Assembly (NCBI GenBank): GCA_947184155.2
Contig: CAMXCT020006744.1
Location: forward strand, 211,857-275,856
Reading direction: 5' to 3'
Source of the DNA: Cladocopium goreaui
Taxonomy: Eukaryota; Sar; Dinophyceae; Suessiales; Symbiodiniaceae
DNA length: 64,000 nucleotides
Every line of letters begins with the position of its first letter. Position 1 is the stretch's first letter. The position numbers and the translations under genes were made by a program. Shown piece after piece: positions 23,525 to 35,035 of the stretch. The notes beneath the pieces were generated by a model. That model saw only the letters and a list, made by a program, of their open reading frames with translations, did not search any database and was not told the origin of the DNA.

Positions 23525-24420
23525 TCGATACTTAGACTTATCTCTACATTGGCATGTATATCGATATACATATTTCATCGGTACTTGCAAGATATTTCCA
23601 TACTATAGCAGCCCCGGAAAAATAGAAAAGTGATGTATCGTAAATGTATCAAACGTATCACTATTTTCATCGGATTTTTACCGTTCTATCTTTTTGGTGG
23701 TTGCTATACACATGGATTCTCCATAGCCTTAACTCCAACGGTCAACAACCGCTCTCCTCCAGCTTCAAGGCTGCAGCTGCACCTGACAACTCAATGTTCC
23801 AGCAACGGGAGGGGAGTTCACCAGGCATTCGAAATGGATACTAGAACCAAAATAGGGATTCAGGCAATGAAGAATGGATTTGGGTTTGGTGAAATGCCCC
23901 GCATAAATAGAGGTAGACTTGGAGGATACAGAAATTTATGCACATTCATTCTATGTCATTCCAACATATTTTAAGGCAGGAAATGATGAGAAACCTTGAG
24001 ATTCTGGGGTATGCCGGGTATGCCCTCTTGTGTCCAATTTTCAGACCAACCCAAATCAGAGGGGTTAACAGTGAACATGTGTTCACTTCGGCCCAAGGCA
24101 CGCAGCTTCGAGCATCCCTCAGGACACCCTGTTCGGAAGGGAAAAATCTTTGTCTTAGACATGTACTTCCAAGATCCATTGCGAAAGTTGATATCCTGGG
24201 CAGGACTTATCAAGATCATCAGTGATGGTCAAGATGGATGGTGGGATGCGTTTCTCATCATTAACCATGACAGTTCAAAAACGGATCCAAGTTGTATAAA
24301 AACCAGGTGGGAGGAGCCAGAATGAAAAGAAGCAAACCAATTTTATCCGTCCTTGAGAAACATCATCTGAGTCTAGGTTTCTTGGGTGCCTGGATGAAGA
24401 TCCTGATGATCCTGTGAGTT
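23525..24420. other. no clear gene
   Basis: Competing open frames on both strands at about 24000-24200 have similar composition, and I could not choose between them. The remainder shows nothing recognisable. Confidence 0.35.
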
Positions 24421-24429
24421 CGCCAGCAT

Positions 24430-25580
24430 CTCTCCAGTGTGTTCACATGGGATGCGCATCCCATTCAACAACAAAATAGCCCAAACTGGCCAACAAGCAA
24501 TTACGAATCCGAAGTTCCTGAATTTGGACAGGTTTGAGACATTTTAGAGATCCAAGCGTCTTTCCCCATCAATCTCCAGTCTTGCTCGGTTCTGTCAGAC
24601 AAGCCCTCGAGGCCAGATGATTGCTGACCCAGAAATAAGCACAGGAAGATGCCGAAAGACCCGAGAAGCACCACGGTGCGGCAGGGACACGGGAATCTTT
24701 GAGCTGTCCTCCAAGACCATTCCCAACCTCAGAATGATTTGGATGGGAAGCGGGCCAAACCGTGGGCGTCCTTTGTGGTGATAATTAATGCCACTGTAAT
24801 GCCACTCATTTCAAATGTCATTAAACAAATCATCCAATCCACTTTGTTTGGACCCTCCGGTTGCGTGGCTGATTTCCATCCATCATTTCCCTTTCAGCCA
24901 TTGTGAAACCGGGATGATTCCCCTATTTTGGACCAGGTCACACCGAAGATTCACCTCACCTGCGTTGCGTTTCAAGAAGTGCGGCCGCATTTCTCCGGCT
25001 GCCAACGTGCATGGCTCGCAAGTCGATTCTCAAGCTGAAACCAACCATCAATTTCGGAGGCTAACAGCTGCGAATAGGAAATGAGCCCTTGACACTTCTG
25101 AGATTCATGGTCTGACGATGGGTCAAAATGAAACACCTGAGTGAGCGACCATGCCAATTTACGCTCCACATTTGAACATATAGGTGTAATGATAGCTGTG
25201 CGCAAGGCTCATCTTCCACAACTCCTTGATAGTAATCCAGCAACCCACCAGAGCTGCCAGCACTCTCTCCATCAATCCAAGAGACACTCCAGCAAAAGCT
25301 ACTTGCCTTACTGAAGGCTTCCAGGGCACCACCAAAGTTTTCCATACCTCGGGGCAGGCCCTCAGAGCCTAACATCAACCCCATCCAGGTCGCCCCGGTG
25401 AGACAAATCGACTTGGTGTGGCCAAAAATGCCACAACTCCAACAGGAAAGGGCCGTCATCTGCTGAAGCCCAGTCGCCAACTGTCATCAGTATCCATAGC
25501 AGTGGAATGGCCACAGCATTTCCTCAGCCACAGATCCCCCAAGAAGATTTGCGAACAACTGATGCGGTATCTCCTCTGCT
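24430..25580 (-). CDS. putative membrane protein, exon set
   Basis: Minus-strand frames with coding character, in order: about 25575-25480 (EIPHQLFANLLGGSVAEEML), 25400-25215 (GATWMGLMLGSEGLPRGMEN and WIDGESAGSSGGLLDYYQGV), 25065-24970 (LLASEIDGWFQLENRLASHA), 24700-24620 (CRTVVLLGSFGIFLCLFLG) and 24535-24430 (FGFVIACWPVWAILLLNGMR). The last two hold one membrane helix each. They could be the C-terminal exons of the transporter directly upstream (26.0-27.1 kb) or a separate gene. No family is recognised. Confidence 0.35.
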
Positions 25581-26059
25581 TGGTGGCTCCCCCTGAACAA
25601 CATTGGTTTTGGGGATCATCGTCCTAACCAACGAATTTTGCTCTATGTGCGCGCGGTGTGATATGTGCGCGTGGTGTGAAAGGTGATCTGCTTCAACTGG
25701 CTAAAACGAAGAGAATGAAGCAGCGCCCTTATCACCGGCAAGGCATCACACCAACCCACGCAGTTCAATGATTCGAACCTGGAAAGTCCAGCTGAAAGCC
25801 GTGCAGGTGACATCTTGCTTTGCAAGGTTCGATACAAGCTGAAACCCAGGGCAGCCTTAGCTTGGACTGGAAAAGACCCAAGGATAAGCCCTTTTGCTTG
25901 GGATATTGTTTTGTCATGCCACAAGGTGGAGCATGACTTGTTACTGGATTTGCCACATCAATGACGGGCCTCACATATCTCACATGCTGATGAATTGGAA
26001 TTTCCGCTTTTTCAGGACTGAACAGGACGCGAAGCCTTGACACATTTCCGTTGCCTAGC

Positions 26060-27140
26060 AGCCTGATCCACATTCCGCACCACATACTTTTCAGAGACGG
26101 AAGTGAAAGCCACCAGCAGAGCATTGCTGCCAACCCAGAATAGACCTGGAGCTTTCAGATCCCAATGGGATGTGTCACTTCTACTGCCAAGTTTCACTCT
26201 TCCCCACCACTCCCACTGTCGGCCAAGTTGCCTTCTAAGTCCTAGGTTCAACGGGAGCAAAAGACTTGCGTTGCCACTTCGTCTTGCATTTTTGGGCGCA
26301 CGGGGTAAACTGCAACACTGTCGTCTGTTGCTGGCCTTCAATAAATCACTAGGATGTCGAAAAAGTATCCAAACATAGCTGAAACTGGTTCTGTTTCTTA
26401 GCTTTGGACGCTCTTGATCATGAGGATTCTGATTCTGAATAATTGTTGAAAAAATGGGAAGAGAGAACCCAAAAAATGAAAACACCAAGCCATCCACCAC
26501 ACTTGCACTGACCAAGGTTCTGAGTTGGCATCTCCCATTGCATAGAGGGTGCTGCCCAGCACACCAATAAGCAGCGAGAAAAGTGTCCGTGGGTTTAAGG
26601 GTGCCTGCGCACAACAATGGGAAGCTTCTGGGGCACCTAACCCCTGAGATATTCTTCTCATTTGGGGATGTATCAAATCATTCAAACCCTATCAATGAAC
26701 GTCCATTGAACGGCGCCAAGGTTTTGACCCAAACCTGTCCAAACCTATTTTTTCTCCTTTGAGGTTTCGACTCGAAAGATTGGGGCTACCGGCTGGCTAC
26801 ATCAAGCTGCTGCAACCTTCTCCCATCAGCGGGCCAGCCTTCAAGATCACGGTTTCTAGCAAGGCTGTCCAAAAGGGGCCTAAGTTTGCCATGGAGAAAT
26901 CTTCACGCTGCCAGGGATCGCCCCAAAGATTGCAGCGGAGATCAGGTACAGTACGAACCAAGGTCCAAATGTCCTGTTCAAACCATTGCACAATGTGCTG
27001 AAGGTGCAGCGGTTTCTCAAAACGATTGCCCCAAAGAGTGGGTGGCTAAATGTCAATGTATTTGCCTGCTTCCAAGCTGCCTAAATTCTTGCCGACCACA
27101 ACCATGGGCACATGAACGCGCTTCAACCCCAGCAAGCTGC
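26060..27140 (-). CDS. nucleotide-sugar-transporter-like (SLC35/DMT) protein, exon set
   Basis: Exons on the minus strand: about 27130-27060 (KRVHVPMVVVGKNLGSLEAG), 26895-26815 (NLGPFWTALLETVILKAGP), 26604-26479 (NPRTLFSLLIGVLGSTLYAM followed by GDANSEP) and 26158-26060 (FWVGSNALLVAFTSVSEKYV followed by VRNVDQ). The order matches the middle of GDP-mannose-transporter-like proteins: a VPM-VVV-x-KNL helix, then a helix with L-G-x-x-L-Y-A-x-x-D, then a helix ending V-x-E-K-x-V-V-R. Such carriers exchange sugar nucleotides for nucleoside monophosphates in Golgi or plastid membranes. The N-terminal helices are not identified here; the transporter-like exon at 34.1 kb is too far away and of a different subfamily type. 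Edges are approximate. Confidence 0.55.
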
Positions 27141-27259
27141 TGGCCCTCAGTGACCAAGTGGGATTAAGTGGATCTTCTAACTTCCAAGTGGGCAGCAGTA
27201 GCCGTTAGGCAAAGGACAGAGCCCCAACAGTATGATGGGAAGGAAAGATAATATAGAGA

Positions 27260-27690
27260 GTACACATAGAGAGAGAGAGATGAGATGAGATGAGATGAGA
27301 TGAGATGAGATGAGATGAGATGAGACGAGATGAGATGAGATGAGATGAGATTAGATTAGATTTAGGTTAGATTAGATCTGATTAGATTAGATTTAGCTTA
27401 GATTTAGATTAGACTAGATTGGATTAGATTAGGTTAGATTAGATAGATAGATAGATAGAGAGAAAGAGAGAGACAGATATATACATATATAGATATATAG
27501 ATATACAGATATATATATAGATAGAGAGAGATATATATATATATAGATAGAGAGAGAGATATATATATATGTATAGATGAATATATACATATATAGATAT
27601 AGATATATACATATACATATATAGATATAGATATAGATAAAGATATAGATGTAGATGTATAGATATGATATATGTATATATAGATATAAA
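27260..27690. repeat. compound microsatellite (GAGAT)n-(TTAGA)n-(GATA/TA)n
   Basis: GAGAT units at about 27275-27350 pass into TTAGA-type units (to about 27440) and then GATA/TATA tracts to about 27690. The Tyr/Ile/Ser-rich frames on the minus strand are composition artefacts. Confidence 0.92.
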
Positions 27691-28667
27691 CGCACATCAA
27701 AAAATTGCAATGTAAAACTTGACTGCTAGAACTTCAGAGGCAATCGACAAGTGCTCGAGAAACGAAAACATCATCCAAAAGCACCAAAAACAAAAACACT
27801 CTGCTCAGGCCACTGCGAAGTGCGGAGCAAAGAAGAGAGCGAACAACACCCTTTAAAAGCGCTTGAAGAAACACACTGCAAACAATCAACACACGCAAGC
27901 AGCACACAATATTGCTCAGCATCGCAAAATACCTTGAGGCTTAATGTAAGTTCCAAACAAACCAAACTCCAAAAATGTAAGCTTCCATACATGTGCCTTC
28001 ACTTAAGATGGACTTAGGAGCTTTGCACTTTTTTGGGGGAAGTTAACCTGAAGTAATGTTACGTTCTGTTGTAGTTATAGGTTTTGCAAGTCCAGTTATT
28101 TCTCTTGTACCTTCACAGTGCACATTGATGTTGCAAATCCAATCCTGAAAGGTATGCTCATGAAGCTCTTTGACAAACAACATGTTGCAAAAAGAAAAAA
28201 GAATGCACATCATCATATTGCTACATTCGATTACTGATCCTAGCCAAGTCCAACAAGTCATGTTTGCTGAAATCGAATGACCGATCAGCTGAATGCAGTG
28301 CATCTCCTGCTGCAAAGGGTCAACAGAATCTTTTTTTTGCCAGCTTTGTCCATCAAAATCTGCGCGATTGAAGTTTAAACACAATGCACAATCTCAAAAG
28401 GATCATTCCGAAGAGAGGTTGAAACAGAGTTGTTTTCTGTTCCCCCAGGCCGAGGCACCCCCTTCGCTGTGCTACAGCTACCTCTTTGAAAAAGGGTTGA
28501 AGACATTGACATAAAAAGGGAACCAAACGGGAATACTTAGGTGACAACTTAAGTGACCTTGATGCCCTCTAGAAAAACTAATCAATTTAAACAGAACCAG
28601 GTGAGAACCGTCATTTGCAAATTTCAAAGAGGTAGCGTGGTGTTCCTTTTCTACCTAGATATAGCCA
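27691..28667. other. no gene recognised
   Basis: Short open frames lie on both strands with no domain and no convincing splice context. Confidence 0.4.
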
Positions 28668-29384
28668 CTAGCTTGGGGGTGGGGGGGGCCCAGCTGCTTC
28701 GGGGCGAGGGTGCGCATCAGCAGGTGGGGCTGCGCCTACCGGGCTCAGGTGGCGGGGGCTACGGCTGCGATGTTTTCCTTTACCTCCTTTGTTGCCTTCC
28801 TGCGCCTTTCCTTTTCCTTTTCCTCGTCCTTTGTTGCCATCCTGTGCTTTGCTTCTGCCCTGTAAGATTGCAGGCTTTTTGTTGTCATAGCTGATGCGCT
28901 GTGGGATTTCCATCGTGCGCAGTTTTTCGCCAATGATATGGGTCAGATAATATGCCAGCTTAAGGGAGCCTTCGACATTGCGGAATATCAGTAGGTAGTT
29001 ATTTTCCCCCTTTTGGAAAATTCCAACAATATTCCTCTGTGTCAAAAACTCCACGAATTCCAGGGCCATAGGCCTCTCTCCCATTATCCATTGGCTGATC
29101 ACTGCGCTTACGCCCGCGTCTCTGCACTCACGCTCTAGCCTCTCAAATATCTCACGCGTGCCAGCTGCCATCCGCGGCGCGCTCCACTCTTGTCCCATAA
29201 CTTCAGCAAAGAAAGCCAACAGAGGAGGAATCATATCCTTCACAACGCTCTTTAGGTCATGAGCGGCTTTCAGCCTGGTGAAGATGGGCGTGAGAAAATT
29301 GAAGTTCCAGAGCATTATTTTCAGACCTTGGGTTACATAGTGCAGGTCGCGGGCGATCCGAATTATGTCCTGGCTAGGAGGCAT
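28668..29384 (-). CDS. intronless ORF of a repeated family (copy 1 of 3)
   Basis: An uninterrupted frame of 238 codons starts at MPPSQDIIRIARDLHYV. It has a helical N-terminal half (VTQGLKIMLWNF), a central stretch with VMGQEWSAPRMAAGTREIF and QWIMGERPMALEFVEFLTQ, then FRNVEGSLKLAYYLTHIIGE and ISYDNKKP. The tail is rich in Lys/Gly (GKGKGKAQEG) and Pro. Diverged relatives lie at 47.4-48.0 kb and 55.5-56.2 kb. The start was chosen because the third copy begins with the equivalent MPPTQEVIRL. The intronless state, several copies and basic tail suggest a nucleic-acid-binding protein of a retroelement (ORF1-like). That is an inference, since I recognise no known domain. It is the only copy without a lesion. 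Confidence 0.7.
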   Translation of the reverse strand: MPPSQDIIRIARDLHYVTQGLKIMLWNFNFLTPIFTRLKAAHDLKSVVKDMIPPLLAFFAEVMGQEWSAPRMAAGTREIFERLERECRDAGVSAVISQWIMGERPMALEFVEFLTQRNIVGIFQKGENNYLLIFRNVEGSLKLAYYLTHIIGEKLRTMEIPQRISYDNKKPAILQGRSKAQDGNKGRGKGKGKAQEGNKGGKGKHRSRSPRHLSPVGAAPPADAHPRPEAAGPPPPPS

Positions 29385-29479
29385 TCTCGACCTTTGTCTT
29401 CTTTTTTTTGGTGGTGGATTTTTGAATCTACGTGCAAGATCCCAAATATTGCAAAACAGAACAATCATCTACATTCAAC

Positions 29480-32400
29480 ACGCAACAGATCGAAACTAGG
29501 ACCCTTTCAGTTATTAAAAAAAGGAATCTCCACTGGCTTCCAATTCCAAACCTTTCCTCCGAGGCAAAGACGCTGCCGCAGCCCCAATCTCTTTGCTCGC
29601 TAACTGCACCTGGCATAGCGCGAGAAAGAAACAATGTGGCCAAAGCTAAACCGCCAAACACTCAGAAAAAAGGCAAAAACGAACAACAAAAACGTTTCAT
29701 ATGTGCATTAAAGAATCGAACATCGCACCCAGGTAAAACTGAGAACCCCGCTTGGCGACAAAGAAAATTAAACATCGGCTGTCTCCTGGCAATAGAAAAA
29801 ATGTCATACGGTTGGTGGCCAGAAACTTGAATATGTAAAGCAAAGTTACATCTGCACAAACCCGGCATCCTAAAGCAGAAAACAACAACAAACAGCCTAA
29901 GTTGCAGACATACTTGAGGCTTTACGGCTTTTCTTTTGAAAGCCACCTCCCAAAAGCGAAGAACCGTCTTTACTATACATATTCAAATTTATAGATATTT
30001 TTAAACATGTATATATATATAAGAATAAAGACAAATCAACACAAACAAGTTCATGAACATACAGATAAGTAGATAGATAGACAGATAAATAGAGAGATAA
30101 ACAAATTCATGAACATATAGATACGTAGATAGATAGATAGATAGATAGGTAGATAGGTAGATAGGTAGATAGGTAGATAGGTAGATAGGTAGATAGATAG
30201 AAAGATAAAGGCATGATTAACTAGAAAGTGAATGCTAGATACAAACAAGCACATCTGTAATATATCAATGCACATTGTCACCAAAGGCCTGCCAAAGCAA
30301 TCGCCGCTTCATCGCGACGATGATACCGCCTTCAAAAATGCTACAGCACACACAAACACATGCGAACGCACGCGCACACACAAACAAACGAACAACCCCC
30401 CCCAAAAAAAAAAACACTCTTTGCAAAATATGCTGCCGCCTGTTGCAGAAAACCCTTACGATGTGGCGGCGGCCCAAGGACCTCAGAAACAGATGGATGC
30501 CAAAAACAAGGCTACGGCGCAGTTAGCGACCCGGGGTAATTCATTGATTTTTCATGATGCTTCGTTCACAAAATCATGGTATTTGCAAGGTTTTGTAAAA
30601 TCGTGATAAAAACGTCAAGTCGTAGTTCCACTGGGGCCTGCTCTCAAAAGTGCGTTTCGTGTGGAACGTTAATCGATTTTCAACACGTCTGAGAAAAATT
30701 ATTGTTTTTTTTCTTCTGTTGGCCAGATTCAGTCACCTCTGTTCCACCAGTCAGTCAGCATAACTCATTTTTCAACTCACCCTTGCAAGTTGTTCAGCGT
30801 GACCCAAGTTATGCATGTGACGCAAGTTAACATGGACGTTAACATCCCCACCCCACCCCAACCCAGTGACGTGACGCAAGTTGTGCATCTGACGCAAGTT
30901 AACATGGACGTTAACCCCACCCCAACCCAACCCAACCCAGTGACGTGAACGCAAGTTTGTGCATCTGGACGCAAGTTTAACTGGACGTTAACATCCCCAC
31001 CCCAACCCAACCAGTGACGTGACGTCACGCAAGTTGTGCTCTGACTCAAGTTAACATGCCGTTAACATCGCCCACACCCACCCCAACCCAGTGCGTGACG
31101 CAGTTGGTTGCATGTGACGCACGTAACATGGACTTAACATCCCCACCCCACCCCCACCCAGTGACGTGACGCAAGTTGTGCATGTGACGCAAGTTAACAT
31201 GGACGTTAACATCCCCACCCCACCCCAACCCAGTGACGTGACGCAAGTTGTGCATGTGACGCAAGTTAACATGGACGTTAACATCCCCACCCCACCCCAA
31301 CCCAGTGACGTGACGCAAGTTGTGCATGTGACGCAAGTTCACATGGACGTTAACATCCCCACCCCACCCCAACCCAGTGACGTGACGCAAGTTGTGCATG
31401 TGACGCAAGTTAACATGGACGTTAACATCCCCACCCCACCCCAACCCAGTGACGTGACGCAAGTTGTGCATGTGACGCAAGTTCACATGGACGTTAACAT
31501 CCCCACCCCACCCCAACCCAGTGACGTGACGCAAGTTGTGCATCTGACGCAAGTTAACATGGACGTTAACATCCCCACCCCACCCCAACCCAGTGACGTG
31601 ACGCAAGTTGTGCATGTGACGCAAGTTAACATGGACGTTAACATCCCCACCCCACCCCAACCCAGTAACGTGACGCAAGTTGTGCATGTGACGCAAGTTC
31701 ACATGGACGTTAACATCCCCACCCCACCCCAGTGACGTGACGTCAGTTGTGCATGTGACGCAAGTTAACATGGACGTTAACATCCCCACCCCACCCCAAC
31801 CCAGTGACGTGACGCAAGTTGTGCATGTGACGCAAGTTAACATGGACGTTAACATCCCCACCCCACCCCCACCCAACCCACATGTGGCGTAGCATCTTCA
31901 TCACAAGAAGATGAAATTTGCATTTTGCCATCGGGTCGTAAATGGCGCCGCTGGCAAAAACAACACAATCAAAAGGTCAGCAAAAACAAAGCAACCCCCC
32001 CAAAAAAAAAAAGCAAACAAACAACTGGGAACAGCACATCCTGAGATCTCACCTTGTTGGCCCACACCACGTCTTGGGCGGTCACCTCAAAATCCTGAGC
32101 AGCAACGAGCAAGAAGAAAAGAACCCCCCCAAAAAAAAGTGCTACGGCGACTTAAAAGTATCAAACCGACTCCAAGCAAACATTAAATAATGCAAGCAAG
32201 TAACAAGGTGGCGAAAAAAATCCTCAACACCGACTGGGCCGGAAAGAGACTCCTGCGCCCAGTCGGTGTATCTCTTGGCCTTGTACCAGACCTTCGCTGG
32301 TACATGCCAGGTGGAGGCGCCATGCTGATCGACCCACCAGTCCTGCAAGCAAGGAAAAAAAACACACACCAAAGCAAAAACTACACGCGCTTGATGCAAA

Positions 32401-33250
32401 GATGAAGAAAATTCTTATGATGAAAATGAGCACCCGGGCAAGATTCCATAGATGAACCCCTGGCCGAAGAACAGCGAGAACACGGCGGTCACCTTCGCAA
32501 GGAAAAAGTTCGGAAACAAAAGAACAAAACTGCAAGGCCCACAAAAAGAAACAAACACACACCCGCCTGCATTGGCCTGCGCCACCGCAAACCAAAATGC
32601 CACTTCAACGCTGTTGGGCCACGAAAGCCACGGCGAATCCTAAGCAAAACCAAGAGAGGGGGGAGAGCGGGAGAAGAAAAAAAAAAGCGAAAGAAAACGC
32701 AACGAAGAATCACCAACACTACAAAACACAGTCTAAGAGCAAAGCCCAAGGGTTGAGCGCCACATGTTCCCAAACATACGTCGGGCGGGCGCCCTTGGGT
32801 TTCACACAGAAATCCAACCACGCCGCGCTGCGAAACAGAGGGCCTGAGTCAAGCAAAACAAGACACAGAGGAGAAGAAAAAAAACGCACACAGAAAGCAC
32901 ACATGAAAAAGCCAAACGAACAACAGCAATCCGACCTGAGGGATAGAGGCGACCAAAAGTACGCCCACCCGCAGGATACGCACCAACCTTCCAAGAAGAC
33001 AAGATTTCAAAAGAAGAAAGCAAACTTCTTCAACCTACAGCGACAACAACATATGTCTGTCCGCCCATAACCAGCCTCAGGAACAGCAACAGCCTCACAA
33101 CAATGTGGCAAAAAAACAAGACAGCAACAAAAGGAAAAACAACAAGAAATCAACAACGCAAAACAAGAAAGCAATTTAAAAAAAAAAACACAACAAGCAA
33201 GAGATCATGTTCCGCCTCAGAAGACATCTTCCTCGACCTGAGAAAACACA
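29480..33250 (-). CDS. multi-exon gene, unknown product, membrane-helix candidates
   Basis: Short minus-strand exons are separated by introns of about 60-120 nt, most with T-runs and some with a T-run/G-run. Candidates: 33225 (MSSEAEH, possible start), 33110-33065 (VVRLLLFLRLVMGG), 32995-32940 (LVRILRVGVLLVASIPQ), 32842-32750 (LDFCVKPKGARPTYVWEHVA), 32620-32570 (VEVAFWFAVAQANA), 32520-32440 (FFLAKVTAVFSLFFGQGFIY), 32345-32225 (DWWVDQHGASTWHVPAKVWY), 32092-32050 (DFEVTAQDVVWANK, GTGAGA donor), 31955-31905 (GAIYDPMAKCK), then beyond a minisatellite 30540-30425, 30330-30270 (GGIIVAMKRRLLWQAFG) and 29965-29910 (FWEVAFKRKAVKPQ, GTATGT donor). I recognise no family. Exons below 30.6 kb are less sure. 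Confidence 0.5.
30058..30205. repeat. (GATA)n/(GGTAGATA)n microsatellite
   Basis: GATA units pass into GTAGATAG units. The Tyr/Leu/Ser/Ile-rich minus-strand frame is an artefact. Confidence 0.92.
30780..31880. repeat. 72-bp minisatellite, about 15 copies, within an intron
   Basis: The unit runs GTGACGTGACGCAAGTTGTG through GTTAACATGGACGTTAAC to CCCCACCCCACCCCAACCCA. Units from about 31150 to 31720 are almost identical. The left end (30780-31150) has many indels. As 72 is divisible by three, the array is open on both strands (189 codons plus, 276 codons minus), but the product would be a 24-residue repeat with no non-repeat ends, so I do not call a gene. It separates exon candidates of the minus-strand gene around it. 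Confidence 0.95.
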
Positions 33251-33309
33251 ACGTAGACTACACTTGCACATCAGGCACAAGATCGAAACAAAGAAATGCA
33301 GCTATAAAT

Positions 33310-33405
33310 ATATATATATAGGTAGATTGATAGATTGATAGATTGATAGATTGATAGATAGATTGGTTGGTTGGTAGGTAGGTAGATAGATTGATAGATA
33401 GCCAC
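33310..33405. repeat. (GATTGATA)n/(GGTA)n microsatellite
   Basis: GATTGATA units run into TTGGTTGGTAGGTAGG and GATAGATT. Confidence 0.9.
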
Positions 33406-33599
33406 TCCACAACAAGCGAACCATGGGCCTGCTGGAGATACCACAGTGTCACTACAGCGGATGCAAAACCCACGTCAGCACTTCCAAACAGCAACCAAGC
33501 CTTTCCTCCAGTCACCTACAATTTTCTGCCAGGCAACAGGCAAGAGATGAACAAAACAGAAATCAGCAAAGCTCCAGGTAGATGCGAGGTCCGAATCGT

Positions 33600-34110
33600 C
33601 TTGATCTGATTGAATCGGGCGTTCGCAATCCTGAGCTGAACTGCCGCCAGGGACGGCTAGGAATAGAGCGTCCCAAATGCTCTCGGTGTCAAGCGCCACT
33701 GCAAGGCTCGGCCCACAGCGAAACATGTTCAACAAGCGCCGAGGATCAGAGTGAAGGGTATGCTCGCAAGGCATTGAAAGAGGACCTGCACCAGCATCAG
33801 ACACTTTTGCATCTGCAGCACCAGGACAATTCATGAAAATCCCCTATCAACCAACCTCGATTTCTGCCCAGTTCATAGATTGGGCTGGGGGTAGTTCCTG
33901 TGTCCTGTGAATTTTCTCATCATCCACTGGGACCCAGGCAATGGTTAATGGAAATGGTATCTCTTCCGCCAGCTGTTTGTTCAGCAGCGTCAAGCAGATG
34001 GAGCACACCGAATGCAATCCGAAGATCACGGCGAGTCCCAGCTCCATGGGGCCACCGGCCCACTTGGCAACCAGCTGGGCTGGACAGCGTCCCTTCGATG
34101 ACTTTGGGAA
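33600..34110 (-). pseudogene. triose-phosphate/sugar-phosphate-transporter-like exons, probably broken
   Basis: The exon at about 34080-33900 encodes KWAGGPMELGLAVIFGLHSV, continuing through a helix to CLTLLNKQLAEEIPFPLTI. This is the first-helix signature of TPT-like DMT carriers (x-x-x-S-I-x-L-x-L-x-N-K...F-P-F-P). A second frame at about 33815-33600 after a CTGCAG acceptor reads VLFQCLASIPFTLILGAC, then WRLTPRAFGTLYS and LAAVQLRIANARFNQIK, matching the second and third helices of the same family, but it is crossed by TGA and TAG. It may be a pseudogene, or further small introns may remove the stops. A possible upstream exon lies at 34735-34625. No C-terminal half was found. Confidence 0.4.
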
Positions 34111-35035
34111 GATCTATGAATTGTGGATCAAAAAATTGGGCAAATGGGGAAGAGAACAACTTTGACAACCCACTGCATGGATCCCAAACATTGTTTTCTG
34201 TGGAGGTGACTCATCGGTCAAGTATAGCTATACACCGGGTTCGGTCTGGAGTGCAGCACGCCCTTTGCATTAGACTGTTGCAAAAAGCACCTAGGGAATT
34301 AACGGAATATTGTGAGGATGACAGGATACACCCCAGGTCTGAGAGTTCCTAAAGCTTTCAGCAGTCATTTAATGTTGTGCCACTTGCGTGGAGCCAGCAA
34401 GCTGCTCTAGGCATCTCTAGGCATAGTATCCTGGAGCCATGTTCAGAAGGATCAGAAGGTGCTTCGGGCGGAACAGTTGTAAGCAATGTCTGGGGTTGTC
34501 TGGGGGCAACTTCATGGTTTTGATGGGACAGGGAGGAGAGAAAAACCGAAAAGCTTTGCTCTCGTTCTGGTACCTGGATAGTTTCCCGCTGCAGGCATAG
34601 CGCCTGGTCCTGACCTGTCCCACTCCAAACGCCAGCCCCTTCCCAGCCCGCTTTTCGCACAGCTGAAGTCCAACGCTCCGCAGCTTGCATCAGCAAGGTG
34701 TCCACAACCTTGCCAGTTGGAGTGGTGCAGCTCAATCTTTGGACTCTCTCTCTCTCTCTACAGCGATGCTCAATTTGAACCACATTGATCACAAAACACT
34801 TTAAAAGGCCGTTTTTGGAGGAGCTGCAGCCAAATCGACGGTGTGATTTGCCATGTGCAGAATGACCCCTTACAAGTCCTGTCATTGTGCGACAAAAAGA
34901 TGCGCACCTACCTCAACATATGCTGGTAAGTTACTCCCAACACAATCAAAGAAACAGAAACGAAAACTCCAAGTCCCCAACCTTCCCCATCCTGCTCAAC
35001 CCCTCACCCCCTCCCGGCTCCTTTTTTTTTCATCT
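34111..35035. other. spacer with one exon candidate
   Basis: A minus-strand frame at about 34735-34625 (GKVVDTLLMQAAERWTSAVR) has coding character but no recognised domain. A CT-rich run lies at about 34746-34760. Nothing else is recognised. Confidence 0.3.

Noticed and set aside
31046-31876. 276-codon minus frame and 189-codon plus frame as repeat proteins
   Set aside because: Both read the same 72-bp minisatellite, whose unit length is divisible by three and lacks stops on either strand.
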